From Clostridiales bacterium (GTDB lineage: Bacteria; Bacillota; Clostridia; Lachnospirales; Lachnospiraceae), in assembly GCA_012839235.1 (NCBI GenBank), contig DUNS01000286.1, positions 1 through 35,930 of the forward strand: a stretch of 35,930 nucleotides of DNA. Reading direction: 5' to 3'. Positions 17,801 to 25,244 of the stretch are shown in pieces. The position numbers were made by a program, and so were the translations under genes. The notes below the pieces were generated by a model that ran no database searches, had not been told where the DNA came from, and saw only the letters and a list, made by a program, of their open reading frames with translations. The stretch's first letter is position 1; each line of letters opens with the position of its first letter.

Positions 17801-18093
17801 TAATAGTAGCTAATAATATTCCTGCAAAAAAGATCTTTAAATTACATCAGGGACGTCCTAATATTTTAGATGCGATCACTAATGGAGAAATTAACATCAT
17901 AGTAAACACACCAATAGATAAGAAAAGTGCCCATGATGATAGTTACATTAGAAAAGCTGCAATTAGAGGAAAGGTAAGCTACTTTACAACTATAGCAGCA
18001 GCCAAGGCGGGAGTTGCAGGAATAAAACAGATGAAAAACAACCAAGGAGCTGGAATACTATCCCTACAGGAAATCCACAGAAATATTAAGTAA
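14860..18093 (+). CDS. carB: carbamoyl-phosphate synthase large subunit
   Basis: 1077 residues, full length. Two homologous ATP-grasp halves: the first begins '[21 protein letters not shown]' and phosphorylates bicarbonate; the second begins '[19 protein letters not shown]' near residue 560 and phosphorylates carbamate. An oligomerisation domain lies between (about 400-545) and a C-terminal MGS-like regulatory domain (about 935-1060, '[11 protein letters not shown]') lies at the end, the site where UMP/IMP/ornithine act in relatives. It makes carbamoyl phosphate for pyrimidines and arginine, using ammonia delivered by the small subunit. No carA is next to it on either side, which is unusual. 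The next feature downstream is a 254-base hairpin. Confidence 0.97.
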   Translation: [1077 protein letters not shown]

Positions 18094-18125
18094 TATATAA
18101 AAACATATATAGAGTAAGATGTTTC

Positions 18126-18379
18126 AAGAGAGTAAAGGCTAAAAGTAATTGTCTTTGTTAATTTGCACAACACATAATAATCACATGTACTACAAAACTA
18201 TTTTAACCTCGCAACTGTTTGAAGTCGTTGGTACTTAGGTCATGTATTATATGACCTTATGTACCATTACGTACTTCATCCAAGCGAGAGCGTGTTGCGA
18301 ATAAAATACGTTTTGTAGTACATGTTTTTATATCGCTATGCAAATTAACAATCAATATACTAACAGCTTTTACTCTCTT
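18126..18379. repeat. 254-base near-perfect inverted repeat (MITE-like or giant hairpin)
   Basis: The two arms mirror each other almost end to end. Outer ends: AAGAGAGTAAAGGCT versus the complement AAGAGAGTAAAAGCT (14 of 15). Matching blocks: 13 bases at 18155-18167 with 18339-18351; 16 bases at 18183-18198 with 18310-18325; TCGCAAC (18209-18215) with GTTGCGA (18294-18300); and inner hairpins TGAAGT/ACTTCA and GGTAC...GTACC with TAGGTCAT/ATGACCT around 18229-18264. No gene is inside. Terminal inverted repeats with a non-coding palindromic core are typical of non-autonomous miniature elements. It also lies where a carB terminator would be. No clear target-site duplication was found. The flanking remainder of the 399-base gap is AT-rich and featureless. 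Confidence 0.8.
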
Positions 18380-18492
18380 TTAATATTAAAAGGCTAAACC
18401 TATGGATTATGATTAATATCTAAGGAATATAGGTAATATATATGGAATATATTTAATAGAATCGAATAAAAGCTTATCAAGGGAGTGATTAT

Positions 18493-19608
18493 TTGGCTGA
18501 CTATAAAAGAATGGTTTCCTATATGTATGCCTATGAGAACGGGCTAAAAAGAAAGAATGTAGGATTTGTTCGGATGGAAACAAGAAATGGGCAATGTAAG
18601 TTCACCTTACATGTGCAAATGGCTGGGCAACCAGATAGTATAGTGCCAACCTATCTGATCTATAGAAATAATGAGGATATAGGAGTTGTCTATCTGGGGG
18701 ATGCAATAATTAAAAATCAGGCTGTTGATAGTAAGCTCATAGCCAAAGAGGCAGATATCAATAATGCAGCAAAAGGATTGGGAAAAGCTTGTGGCATGAT
18801 ACTATTCATTAATTCATACGAGTTCTGTGCAACTTATTGGGATGATGAGAAGGTTGATGTGAATGATATTCTAGAAGCTTTAAAGCCTAAAAAGAAGCCT
18901 TCTAATGAGACTAAGGAGGAAATGGTTGAAAAGTCAGAAACAAAGCCTGAAGTGGAGTCTGAAGAGAAAGTGGTTAAGGAGCAGGAGTTAGATAAAGTTG
19001 AGGAAGACTCTAAAACCCTAGTTGAGGAAGTGGCTGATAATCTGTTTGAAGAAGTGAAGGTAGGGCCGGCCACAAAAGCTGTTGAAAAACCTATAGAGAA
19101 AATTGTTGAAACATCAGTAGAAGAACCAGTTCACCAGCCTGTGGAATCTTTACAGGGTCAGGATGAAGAAATTCCTTTATATAAACTACCAGGTGGCTAT
19201 AAGTTTACTCAGGGAGTACAAAGGGAGTACAAAGCAAAGACCCAGGCTGTTAAGGAGGTTGATGATAAATACTTTTCTTCATTTCCTAAGGTTAACCCCT
19301 TCGAAGACAAGACTGTAGTAAGATGTGCAAAAATGGAACCAAAGGACATAGGAATTCTACCAAAGGAGGTATGGGATTTTTCTAACAATAGCTTTTTACT
19401 TCATGGATATTATAGCTATAAGCATATAATATTTGCTAAGCTAATTGATCAAGAAGGAACCCGTTATATCCTAGGGGTTCCAGGAGTGTTTAATAATAAA
19501 GAAAAGTTTGTAGCTAAGATGTTTGGATTTACAAACTTTAAATCAGTAAAAAAACAGGCCCTTAGGCAAGGGGATTTTGGATATTGGTATGCTCCTGTTA
19601 AGATCTAG
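18493..19608 (+). CDS. DUF6128-like protein of unknown function
   Basis: 371 residues, beginning with TTG (site AAGGGAGTGAT 8 bases upstream). Three parts: a globular N-terminal domain (about 1-130, 'YMYAYENGLKRKNVGFVRMETRNGQ'); an acidic, low-complexity linker (about 134-230) full of E, K and V that looks unstructured; and a C-terminal domain (about 235-371, with 'VWDFSNNSFLLHGYYSYKHIIF' and a final 'QGDFGYWYAPV'). The N-terminal pattern resembles the DUF6128 family that I associate with Lachnospiraceae. No signal peptide or membrane segment is visible and no function is known. It is not in an obvious operon; the next genes run in the opposite direction. Confidence 0.72.
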   Translation: MADYKRMVSYMYAYENGLKRKNVGFVRMETRNGQCKFTLHVQMAGQPDSIVPTYLIYRNNEDIGVVYLGDAIIKNQAVDSKLIAKEADINNAAKGLGKACGMILFINSYEFCATYWDDEKVDVNDILEALKPKKKPSNETKEEMVEKSETKPEVESEEKVVKEQELDKVEEDSKTLVEEVADNLFEEVKVGPATKAVEKPIEKIVETSVEEPVHQPVESLQGQDEEIPLYKLPGGYKFTQGVQREYKAKTQAVKEVDDKYFSSFPKVNPFEDKTVVRCAKMEPKDIGILPKEVWDFSNNSFLLHGYYSYKHIIFAKLIDQEGTRYILGVPGVFNNKEKFVAKMFGFTNFKSVKKQALRQGDFGYWYAPVKI

Positions 19609-19631
19609 TGATAAAGGCATGTTACATTAGA

Positions 19632-20192
19632 CTACATAAATTGGTCTGCTGGATTAATAATTGAATAACGATTGTGATCTCGCCACCGACCACCTATATA
19701 TGCGTATGAGAAGCAAGCTCCTTCATATACAAAATTAAGTTTTTTGATAAGTCGTATAGAAGGCTTGTTGGTCTCCATGATATATGCCTCAATACGATGG
19801 AGATTGTATTCATTCCACATGATATCTATAGATTTGCTAATGCTTTCAAAGGCATAGCCTTTATGACAGTGTTTTTTAGCAAATTTATACCCAATGGTAG
19901 AGCTGTTGTATGGAGACTTAAGAAAACCCTGATAACAAACAGTACCAACAATTTCATCAGGGTTATCCTTTAGTAACACCCAATACCTTATAAGCTTTCC
20001 TTCTGCCATCAAATTAGTTTCGGCAGTTAGGGAAGCTTTTTGAAAGTATAGGGAATAAAAGTTATATGCTCTTTTGGGCTCCCAGGGTTCTAGATGGTCT
20101 TTATTCTCTTCATAAAAGGCCAAAACCATAGGGGCGGCTTCTTTTCCAAGGGTTTTCAAAATTAATCTATCGGTTTCATAGGAAATGTTCAT
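19632..20192 (-). CDS. GNAT family N-acetyltransferase (RimJ/RimL type)
   Basis: 186 residues. Begins 'YETDRLILKTL', the common opening of RimJ/RimL-type acetyltransferases. 'IGYKFAKKHCHKGYAFESI' is the acetyl-CoA pyrophosphate-binding loop (motif A, in the form Y-x-x-x-x-x-x-x-G-Y/x), and 'LHRIEAYIMETNKPSIRLIKKLNFVYEGA' is the C-terminal motif B. The acceptor could be a protein N-terminus, small molecule or antibiotic, and the sequence does not decide. It follows the radical-SAM gene by 29 bases with AAGGAGG ahead of its ATG, so the two are probably co-transcribed. Confidence 0.88.
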   Translation of the reverse strand: MNISYETDRLILKTLGKEAAPMVLAFYEENKDHLEPWEPKRAYNFYSLYFQKASLTAETNLMAEGKLIRYWVLLKDNPDEIVGTVCYQGFLKSPYNSSTIGYKFAKKHCHKGYAFESISKSIDIMWNEYNLHRIEAYIMETNKPSIRLIKKLNFVYEGACFSYAYIGGRWRDHNRYSIINPADQFM

Positions 20193-20221
20193 GGGTAAAA
20201 GCCTCCTTATGGTCTTAATAA

Positions 20222-20920
20222 TTAATCTACTCCCCTTAATTCGACCTTGTTTATATAAGGTGCTAACAACTGGGCAAATGTTTCTAAGGTATCCTTAGAA
20301 TGGCTATGTAAACCAGGAGATATGATATCCTCAGAATCTTTATAGGACTGAAGATAGTATGAATTAGCTCCTTTGATCCATTGACCAATAGAAAGGATGT
20401 CACGAGATGTATGATGCTCTTTTACTATAGTTGTGCGAAACTCATATTCAATGGGTGATGTTAACAAATATTTTACGCTCTCATTAACTTTATTCGTATT
20501 ATAATTCTTTATTCCAATGGACAAGCCATAGTTTTCTCTAGAGTTTTTAATGTCCAGTGCAATATAATCAATTAGTTTGTTATCAACTAGATTCTTAAGC
20601 AGAGCAGGGTTAGTGCCGTTAGTATCAAGCTTAATCTTAAGCCCAAGATCCTTAATACTCTTTATGAGCTGGGTAAGTTCATCTGCAAATAAAGTGGGTT
20701 CACCCCCAGTAATGCATACTCCATCAAGAACATTTTTCCTTTTATTAAGATGGGATAAAACATCATCAACTGGTATAGCTGGAACTGCTTCTGGATGAAG
20801 AACTAAGGATGAATTATGACAAAAGGGACATCTCATATTACAGCCTCCAATAAATATAGTGGAAGCCAAATGTTTAGGATAGTCAAGAAGTGTAGTCTTA
20901 TTAAAGCCTTGGATACGCAT
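20222..20920 (-). CDS. nrdG: anaerobic ribonucleoside-triphosphate reductase activating protein (radical SAM)
   Basis: 232 residues. C27-x3-C31-x2-C34 (GCNMRCPFC) binds the 4Fe-4S cluster that cleaves SAM. 'ITGGEPTL' and 'KLDTNGTNP' complete the radical-SAM core. Length and the start 'MRIQGFNKTTLLDYP' match the NrdG2 form that makes the glycyl radical on the anaerobic class III reductase. No nrdD lies nearby, so the partner enzyme is inferred. The ribosome site GAGGTGAC precedes the ATG. A related glycyl-radical activase is an alternative. Confidence 0.88.
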   Translation of the reverse strand: MRIQGFNKTTLLDYPKHLASTIFIGGCNMRCPFCHNSSLVLHPEAVPAIPVDDVLSHLNKRKNVLDGVCITGGEPTLFADELTQLIKSIKDLGLKIKLDTNGTNPALLKNLVDNKLIDYIALDIKNSRENYGLSIGIKNYNTNKVNESVKYLLTSPIEYEFRTTIVKEHHTSRDILSIGQWIKGANSYYLQSYKDSEDIISPGLHSHSKDTLETFAQLLAPYINKVELRGVD

Positions 20921-20951
20921 ATTGTCACCTCATTTAGGTTATGATACAATT

Positions 20952-20980
20952 AATATACCAAATTCTAAGAAACTAGTCTA
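20952..20980 (-). promoter_or_regulatory. Promoter candidate for nrdG-GNAT
   Basis: On the minus strand: TAGACT (20980-20975), 17 bases, TATATT (20957-20952), about 30 bases before the ATG. Confidence 0.45.
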
Positions 20981-21000
20981 GATTTAAAGGATATGATAAG

Positions 21001-21480
21001 ATGACCACAGATGAAAAATACATGAAGGAAGCACTAAAGCAGGCGAAAAAAGCATATGCTATAGGGGAAGTACCTATAGGATGCGTTATAGTATATAAGG
21101 ACAAGATAATTGGCAGAGGATACAATAAAAGGAATACTAAAAAAACAACCTTAGCTCATGCTGAGCTTGTTGCGATTGAAAAAGCCAGTAAAGCAGTGGG
21201 AGATTGGCGTTTAGAGGATTGCCATATGTATGTTACCTTGGAACCCTGTCAGATGTGCGCAGGGGCCTTGGTCCAAGCTCGGATTAAAAAGGTGGTTATT
21301 GGTACTATGAATCCTAAAGCTGGTTGCGCCGGATCAATTCTTAATCTATTACAAATGGAAGAGTTTAATCATCAGGTTGATATAGAGACAGGAGTTATGG
21401 AAGAGGAATGTACTGATATATTACAATTGTTTTTTAAGGAGCTTAGGGAACGTAATAAAAAGGAAAAGCTTGAGGGTTGA
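21001..21480 (+). CDS. tadA: tRNA adenosine(34) deaminase
   Basis: 159 residues. Zinc-site motif H53-A-E55, and P82-C83-x-x-C86 (PCQMC), give the cytidine-deaminase fold; Glu55 is the proton shuttle. 'MKEALKQAKKAYAIGEVPIGCVIV' is the standard TadA opening. It converts A34 to inosine in tRNA-Arg(ACG). The SRP RNA gene follows directly, its -35 box overlapping the tadA stop codon, as in many Firmicutes where tadA-ffs-dnaX-recR are linked. Here dnaX and recR are missing. The ribosome site is AAAGG, spacing about 10. Confidence 0.94.
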   Translation: MTTDEKYMKEALKQAKKAYAIGEVPIGCVIVYKDKIIGRGYNKRNTKKTTLAHAELVAIEKASKAVGDWRLEDCHMYVTLEPCQMCAGALVQARIKKVVIGTMNPKAGCAGSILNLLQMEEFNHQVDIETGVMEEECTDILQLFFKELRERNKKEKLEG

Positions 21481-21505
21481 CATTCATAAAAAATAAATAT
21501 ATACT
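21477..21505 (+). promoter_or_regulatory. Strong sigma-A promoter for the SRP RNA gene
   Basis: TTGACA (21477-21482), 17 bases, TATACT (21500-21505). It overlaps the stop of tadA. The start would be near 21512, about 65 bases before the mature RNA. Confidence 0.8.
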
Positions 21506-21516
21506 AGGCGTACAGC

Positions 21517-21557
21517 ATTTTTATTGAACATGACAGTTAGTCCTATTCAATAAAAAT
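21517..21557 (+). other. 12-bp hairpin in the precursor leader of the SRP RNA
   Basis: ATTTTTATTGAA (21517-21528) pairs perfectly with TTCAATAAAAAT (21546-21557), loop 17 bases. It lies between the promoter and the mature 5' end and could be a processing (RNase III-like) site. This role is inferred. Confidence 0.55.
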
Positions 21558-21578
21558 AATAAAATTGTCATAAAGTTT

Positions 21579-21840
21579 CCGTGCAGCCGGGGAGTCAGCG
21601 GTGCCCTGTACCTGCAATCCGCTACAGCAGGGGTGATGTTCTACCTCGGGTGATTTACTGTAGGGCAGCCCTTTATAAGTGATGTTGACGTTTGGGTCTT
21701 GCGCAACAGGAATTTGTGAACCGTGTCAGGTCAGGAATGAAGCAGCACTAAGCAAAAGCTCTTGTGTGCCGCGAGGACGCCTGGGCCGAGTTAACTGTAA
21801 AGGTAACGACTATGGTAATCATACAAAGTAGAACGCACGG
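21579..21840 (+). ncRNA. ffs: signal recognition particle RNA, large bacterial type (ffs/scRNA)
   Basis: About 262 bases. The conserved helix-8 core reads GTCAGGTCAGGAATGAAGCAGC (around 21725-21746), with the SRP54/Ffh-binding GGAA tetraloop and AGCAGC. Ends pair as CCGTGC (21579-21584) with GCACGG (21835-21840). The 5' segment after the closing stem folds as an Alu domain, which makes this the long Bacillus/Clostridium form. It scaffolds Ffh and directs membrane-protein targeting. Flanking tadA upstream and a hairpin terminator downstream support the ends. Exact termini are estimated. Confidence 0.93.
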
Positions 21841-21863
21841 ATTTAATATAATAAATAAATTTG

Positions 21864-21890
21864 GTACCGGTTAGCCGGTACTTTTTTATT
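21864..21890 (+). terminator. Terminator of the SRP RNA gene
   Basis: GTACCGG (21864-21870), 4-base loop, CCGGTAC (21875-21881), then TTTTTTATT. Confidence 0.9.
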
Positions 21891-21993
21891 GATTTTAATC
21901 TGATAATGCCCATGTCTTTCTTGGATTAATCTACTTATTTGTATATAATCATAAGTAATTGGTACTATTTTGATAAAATAAGACATAATAGCT

Positions 21994-22021
21994 TTGTTTA
22001 GAGTGAAATTTAGTATATAAT
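21994..22021 (+). promoter_or_regulatory. Promoter candidate for the CNBD protein gene
   Basis: TTGTTT (21994-21999), 16 bases, perfect TATAAT (22016-22021), about 50 bases before the ATG. Confidence 0.55.
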
Positions 22022-22070
22022 ACGGGGTAGATAACAAAATAACAACTTATTGAATTAAGGTGGTGTAACC

Positions 22071-24404
22071 ATGGAATGGAAGCTAAATCCCAACGCTGTA
22101 AATCAGCTGGTTAAGGGAACTACTGTTTTTTCTGAAGGTGAATCTGTTTTTGGTATTGCTCTTGTTATAAAGGGAAGAGTATTAATTCATAATGATGGTG
22201 TAAAGGTTATAGTAAATTCAGGTGCATTTCTTGGGGTTAATGATTTATATACAGGTAAATACCAAAGCACATATACAGCAATAGATGATTTGATTCTCTA
22301 TGTTTTCTCTGTTAATAATATTGATGAGCTAGAGCAGATGCTATCATCTAATAGTGATTATCATGGTTTTATGGTGGCGTCTAATAACCGGATGATTGAA
22401 GATTTAAATTTAATTAATACAAATCTACATAAACATTGGTCTGGGATCTATGATTTTATTACAGAAAGTTATTCTGAGTATATAAATGATGCAGTTCGAC
22501 GTGGATATAGGGCCAGGAAGTCTGAGAGATTTGATGAGCTATATCTACCTGAGAACGATCTAGAGATGATAGAAGATAAAATCAATTATTATATCGAGTG
22601 TATAAATATTCCTAAGGATGTAGTCAAGGCTTTCTACTCCTACGGTAATGAAGTAACCCTTTATCAGGTGGAGGATCAATCAAGTATTATTAACCAACAG
22701 ATTGAGACACTTAAGGAGTTGTCCAATGGATTTGTAACCATGGTAGAGTGTTTATATGATGATACAGATAGCTGCTTATTCCAGCTCATTGCAGCTATTG
22801 CTATTGATGTAGTTAAAGCAGGTGGTGATACTGGAGAATTCGTATCCTTACTAGATAAAATTATTGAGGAAGTTAATAAAGCGGATCGTTTTATTGATAA
22901 TATGCTTGGTAATGAGTACAAGGTTAATCGCAGTCGCATGGAAGAAATATACAATATGTTGTTATCAGGGAATAAAGGAACCAGTGCTGTTTCTGAGACA
23001 TATTTAAAGTATTCCAAAGAAGATACAGAGATGATCCTTGAGGAGTTAAGTAATTCCTTCCAGAAGATTCTGGTGTTTGGGGAGATTGATAGGGATAAAG
23101 CTAATGAAATGAATAAAAACCTATTGGATTTCATTAATCTTGCTGATAGAGGATCTTCAGATAATTCAGCAAGAACGATCAGAAGAAATCTTACTGCTGA
23201 CTATTATGAGTTATATAAAGCTGTTTTCCTAAAAGCATATAAAGTTAAGAAAACACCTAAACTTATTGATCTCTTTCTAAGATATGGCTATGCTGATGAA
23301 AGACTTTTAACTAATGAACAGATATTTTCACTCTACTACTTACCAGAAACAGAAAAGACCGGACCATGCAATGTATATGACATAAAAGAGTGGCTCACAT
23401 TGATATACGAGGGGAAGAAGGATCCATCAAAGAATGAGTTTGATATGGAATATCCGGAGTATATTAACTCCCTTAAGAGGCAGGGTAAGGTTACTGATAA
23501 AACCTTGAAGGAATGGCTTAACAATCCTGAAAAGAGACTGGACTACGAAATCCAAAACATGTTCAAATATAATAACCGAACAACTAATGGTCAAATATCT
23601 ACCTTTGTACCTATACTACATAAGGATTTACTTTTCAATGAATTTAAGCGCTTACACTTAAATTCTGAAAAGATTAATAAAGCTCTAGAAGACCTTCTTT
23701 TAATTGATTACTCGATTTTTAACAAAGAGGTAATTTATTCAAATGAGAAGAAAAATATTGTTAAAGAATATATTATTAAGCAGGTTTTTCCCGACATAAT
23801 TCTTATGCCAACAGTAGGTAGTAACGGGATTATGTGGCAGGAGATCACAGGAAAGAGACGAGATAGCTCTGCTCGTTTCTTATTCCCTGCGTTTACAGAT
23901 GGGAATCTATTTGCAATGATGGTTAAGGTTATAGGTAGATTTAGATGGGAGATGTGCCGAACTATCGAAGGCACTGCTTGGAATGATATTAAAAATAGAT
24001 CCCTTACCTCTGAGTACTATGACTATTTGCAATTCTATAAAAAAAATAGAGAACTTTCTGAGGAAAGAAAAGAAAAAATTAAGAAGCAGATTCAGAAAGG
24101 TAGAAATAATAGTAGAGAAGTATTTCTTCTGGACTATGAGGAGTGGATACATTACGAGGCGAATGGTGCCATAAAGCTTAATAAACCAGTTCGTGAAATG
24201 CTAGCCACATATTGCCCATTTGCCAGGGAGCTTAGAGAAAGGATGATAAAGCAACCTTTATTCGAAGAAGCTATGAGCAGGTATCAAAGGGATAAGCTGA
24301 AAAGGATACGTGAGTTGGAATCTAGAATAAAATATCTTGAGAGGGATAATATTGAAATCCCTAAAGAGCTTATTGATACTTTGAATTATTATAAAGAAAG
24401 TTAA
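22071..24404 (+). CDS. large protein with N-terminal cyclic-nucleotide-binding domain
   Basis: 777 residues. Residues about 10-125 form a cupin-like cNMP-binding beta roll ('GTTVFSEGESVFGIALVIKGRVLI', 'GAFLGVNDLYTGKYQSTYTAI', 'LYVF'). The phosphate-binding cassette R-x-S-A is not obvious, so actual nucleotide binding is doubtful. The remaining 650 residues are helix-rich and unrecognised, with charged blocks and an ending 'LKRIRELESRIKYLERDNIEIPKELIDTL' that suggests a short coiled coil. No membrane segment, HTH or kinase motif is seen. It has its own promoter and terminator and lies where dnaX is expected beside ffs. The helical-repeat gene that follows has a separate promoter. Confidence 0.72.
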   Translation: MEWKLNPNAVNQLVKGTTVFSEGESVFGIALVIKGRVLIHNDGVKVIVNSGAFLGVNDLYTGKYQSTYTAIDDLILYVFSVNNIDELEQMLSSNSDYHGFMVASNNRMIEDLNLINTNLHKHWSGIYDFITESYSEYINDAVRRGYRARKSERFDELYLPENDLEMIEDKINYYIECINIPKDVVKAFYSYGNEVTLYQVEDQSSIINQQIETLKELSNGFVTMVECLYDDTDSCLFQLIAAIAIDVVKAGGDTGEFVSLLDKIIEEVNKADRFIDNMLGNEYKVNRSRMEEIYNMLLSGNKGTSAVSETYLKYSKEDTEMILEELSNSFQKILVFGEIDRDKANEMNKNLLDFINLADRGSSDNSARTIRRNLTADYYELYKAVFLKAYKVKKTPKLIDLFLRYGYADERLLTNEQIFSLYYLPETEKTGPCNVYDIKEWLTLIYEGKKDPSKNEFDMEYPEYINSLKRQGKVTDKTLKEWLNNPEKRLDYEIQNMFKYNNRTTNGQISTFVPILHKDLLFNEFKRLHLNSEKINKALEDLLLIDYSIFNKEVIYSNEKKNIVKEYIIKQVFPDIILMPTVGSNGIMWQEITGKRRDSSARFLFPAFTDGNLFAMMVKVIGRFRWEMCRTIEGTAWNDIKNRSLTSEYYDYLQFYKKNRELSEERKEKIKKQIQKGRNNSREVFLLDYEEWIHYEANGAIKLNKPVREMLATYCPFARELRERMIKQPLFEEAMSRYQRDKLKRIRELESRIKYLERDNIEIPKELIDTLNYYKES

Positions 24405-24437
24405 TAAAGGGAATTGTCAAGCTAATCTACTTATAAG

Positions 24438-24472
24438 AATACTGTCCTATATATATAATGGGCAGTATTTTC
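24438..24472 (+). terminator. Terminator after the CNBD protein gene
   Basis: AATACTGTCC (24438-24447) pairs with GGGCAGTATT (24460-24469) around a TA-rich loop, followed by TTT. Confidence 0.75.
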
Positions 24473-24486
24473 CTGCCAGGATATAC

Positions 24487-24515
24487 TTGTCTAAATTAGC
24501 CATAAATGATAGTAT
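24487..24515 (+). promoter_or_regulatory. Promoter candidate before the helical-repeat gene
   Basis: TTGTCT (24487-24492), 17 bases, TAGTAT (24510-24515). Confidence 0.4.
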
Positions 24516-24557
24516 AAAGTTATTCTATATCTAATTATGCAAAAAAGGAGGATAGTT

Positions 24558-25244
24558 ATGAGAGCTTTCGAAAACATTGTTAAGATTGAAGAGATGAAAA
24601 GAAAAATGTCTGATGGAGATTTTGAGACGGCACTAAAAATAATAAAGACGATTCCTCTTAAAAAAATAAAGAATAGCTTGCATCTAAGCTTAATGGCAAG
24701 GGTGTATGAAGAAAATGGAAGATATGAAGAAGCCATGGACTTATTACTAAAAGTTTATGTGAAGAATAAAACTAGAAAAGTTATATTCCAGCTATTAACA
24801 TTGTCCATTAAAATGCATGATATTCAATATGCAGAAAGATTTTTGATAGAATATGAAAGTCTTGCCCCTAATGACTTTTATAATTATATATTTAGATATA
24901 AGATTGATAAGATAAAAGGGGAACCTTATGAGAAATTAATAGATACATTAGAAACTCTTAAATCTATTGAGTACATAGAGAAGTGGGCATATGAGTTGGC
25001 TAAGCTTTACTATAAGGCTGATATGGAAGAAGAATGTATTAATGAGTGCTCTGACATTATTTTGTGGTTTGGGGCAGGAAGCTATGTTGAAAAGGCTAAA
25101 ATGTTAAAGTCTTACTATTCTGGAGAAACCAACAAAGAAAGTATGATAGAAGAGCTTAAACGTCGAGCTCAGTATTCAAAGCAGAATAAATTCGAAGAAG
25201 AGACTGGTAAGGATATACATGAGATAAAAATTGACAATGAGTAG
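24558..25244 (+). CDS. TPR-like helical-repeat protein of unknown function
   Basis: 228 residues. Helical and charged throughout with degenerate tetratricopeptide-like units, for example 'MARVYEENGRYEEAMDLLLKVYVKN', 'LLTLSIKMHDIQYAERFLIEYE' and 'YELAKLYYKADMEEECINECSDIILWF'. No signal peptide or membrane segment. The frame is open from 24537, but AAGGAGG at 24545-24551 is 6 bases before this ATG and inside the longer version, so the start is here. It follows the CNBD gene on the same strand after a terminator, and a functional link is possible but only by position. Confidence 0.7.
   Translation: MRAFENIVKIEEMKRKMSDGDFETALKIIKTIPLKKIKNSLHLSLMARVYEENGRYEEAMDLLLKVYVKNKTRKVIFQLLTLSIKMHDIQYAERFLIEYESLAPNDFYNYIFRYKIDKIKGEPYEKLIDTLETLKSIEYIEKWAYELAKLYYKADMEEECINECSDIILWFGAGSYVEKAKMLKSYYSGETNKESMIEELKRRAQYSKQNKFEEETGKDIHEIKIDNE

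Noticed and set aside
23907-24174. Overlapping frames on both strands in the CNBD gene
   Set aside because: They arise from AT-rich codons of the real 777-residue frame. No ribosome sites or motifs.
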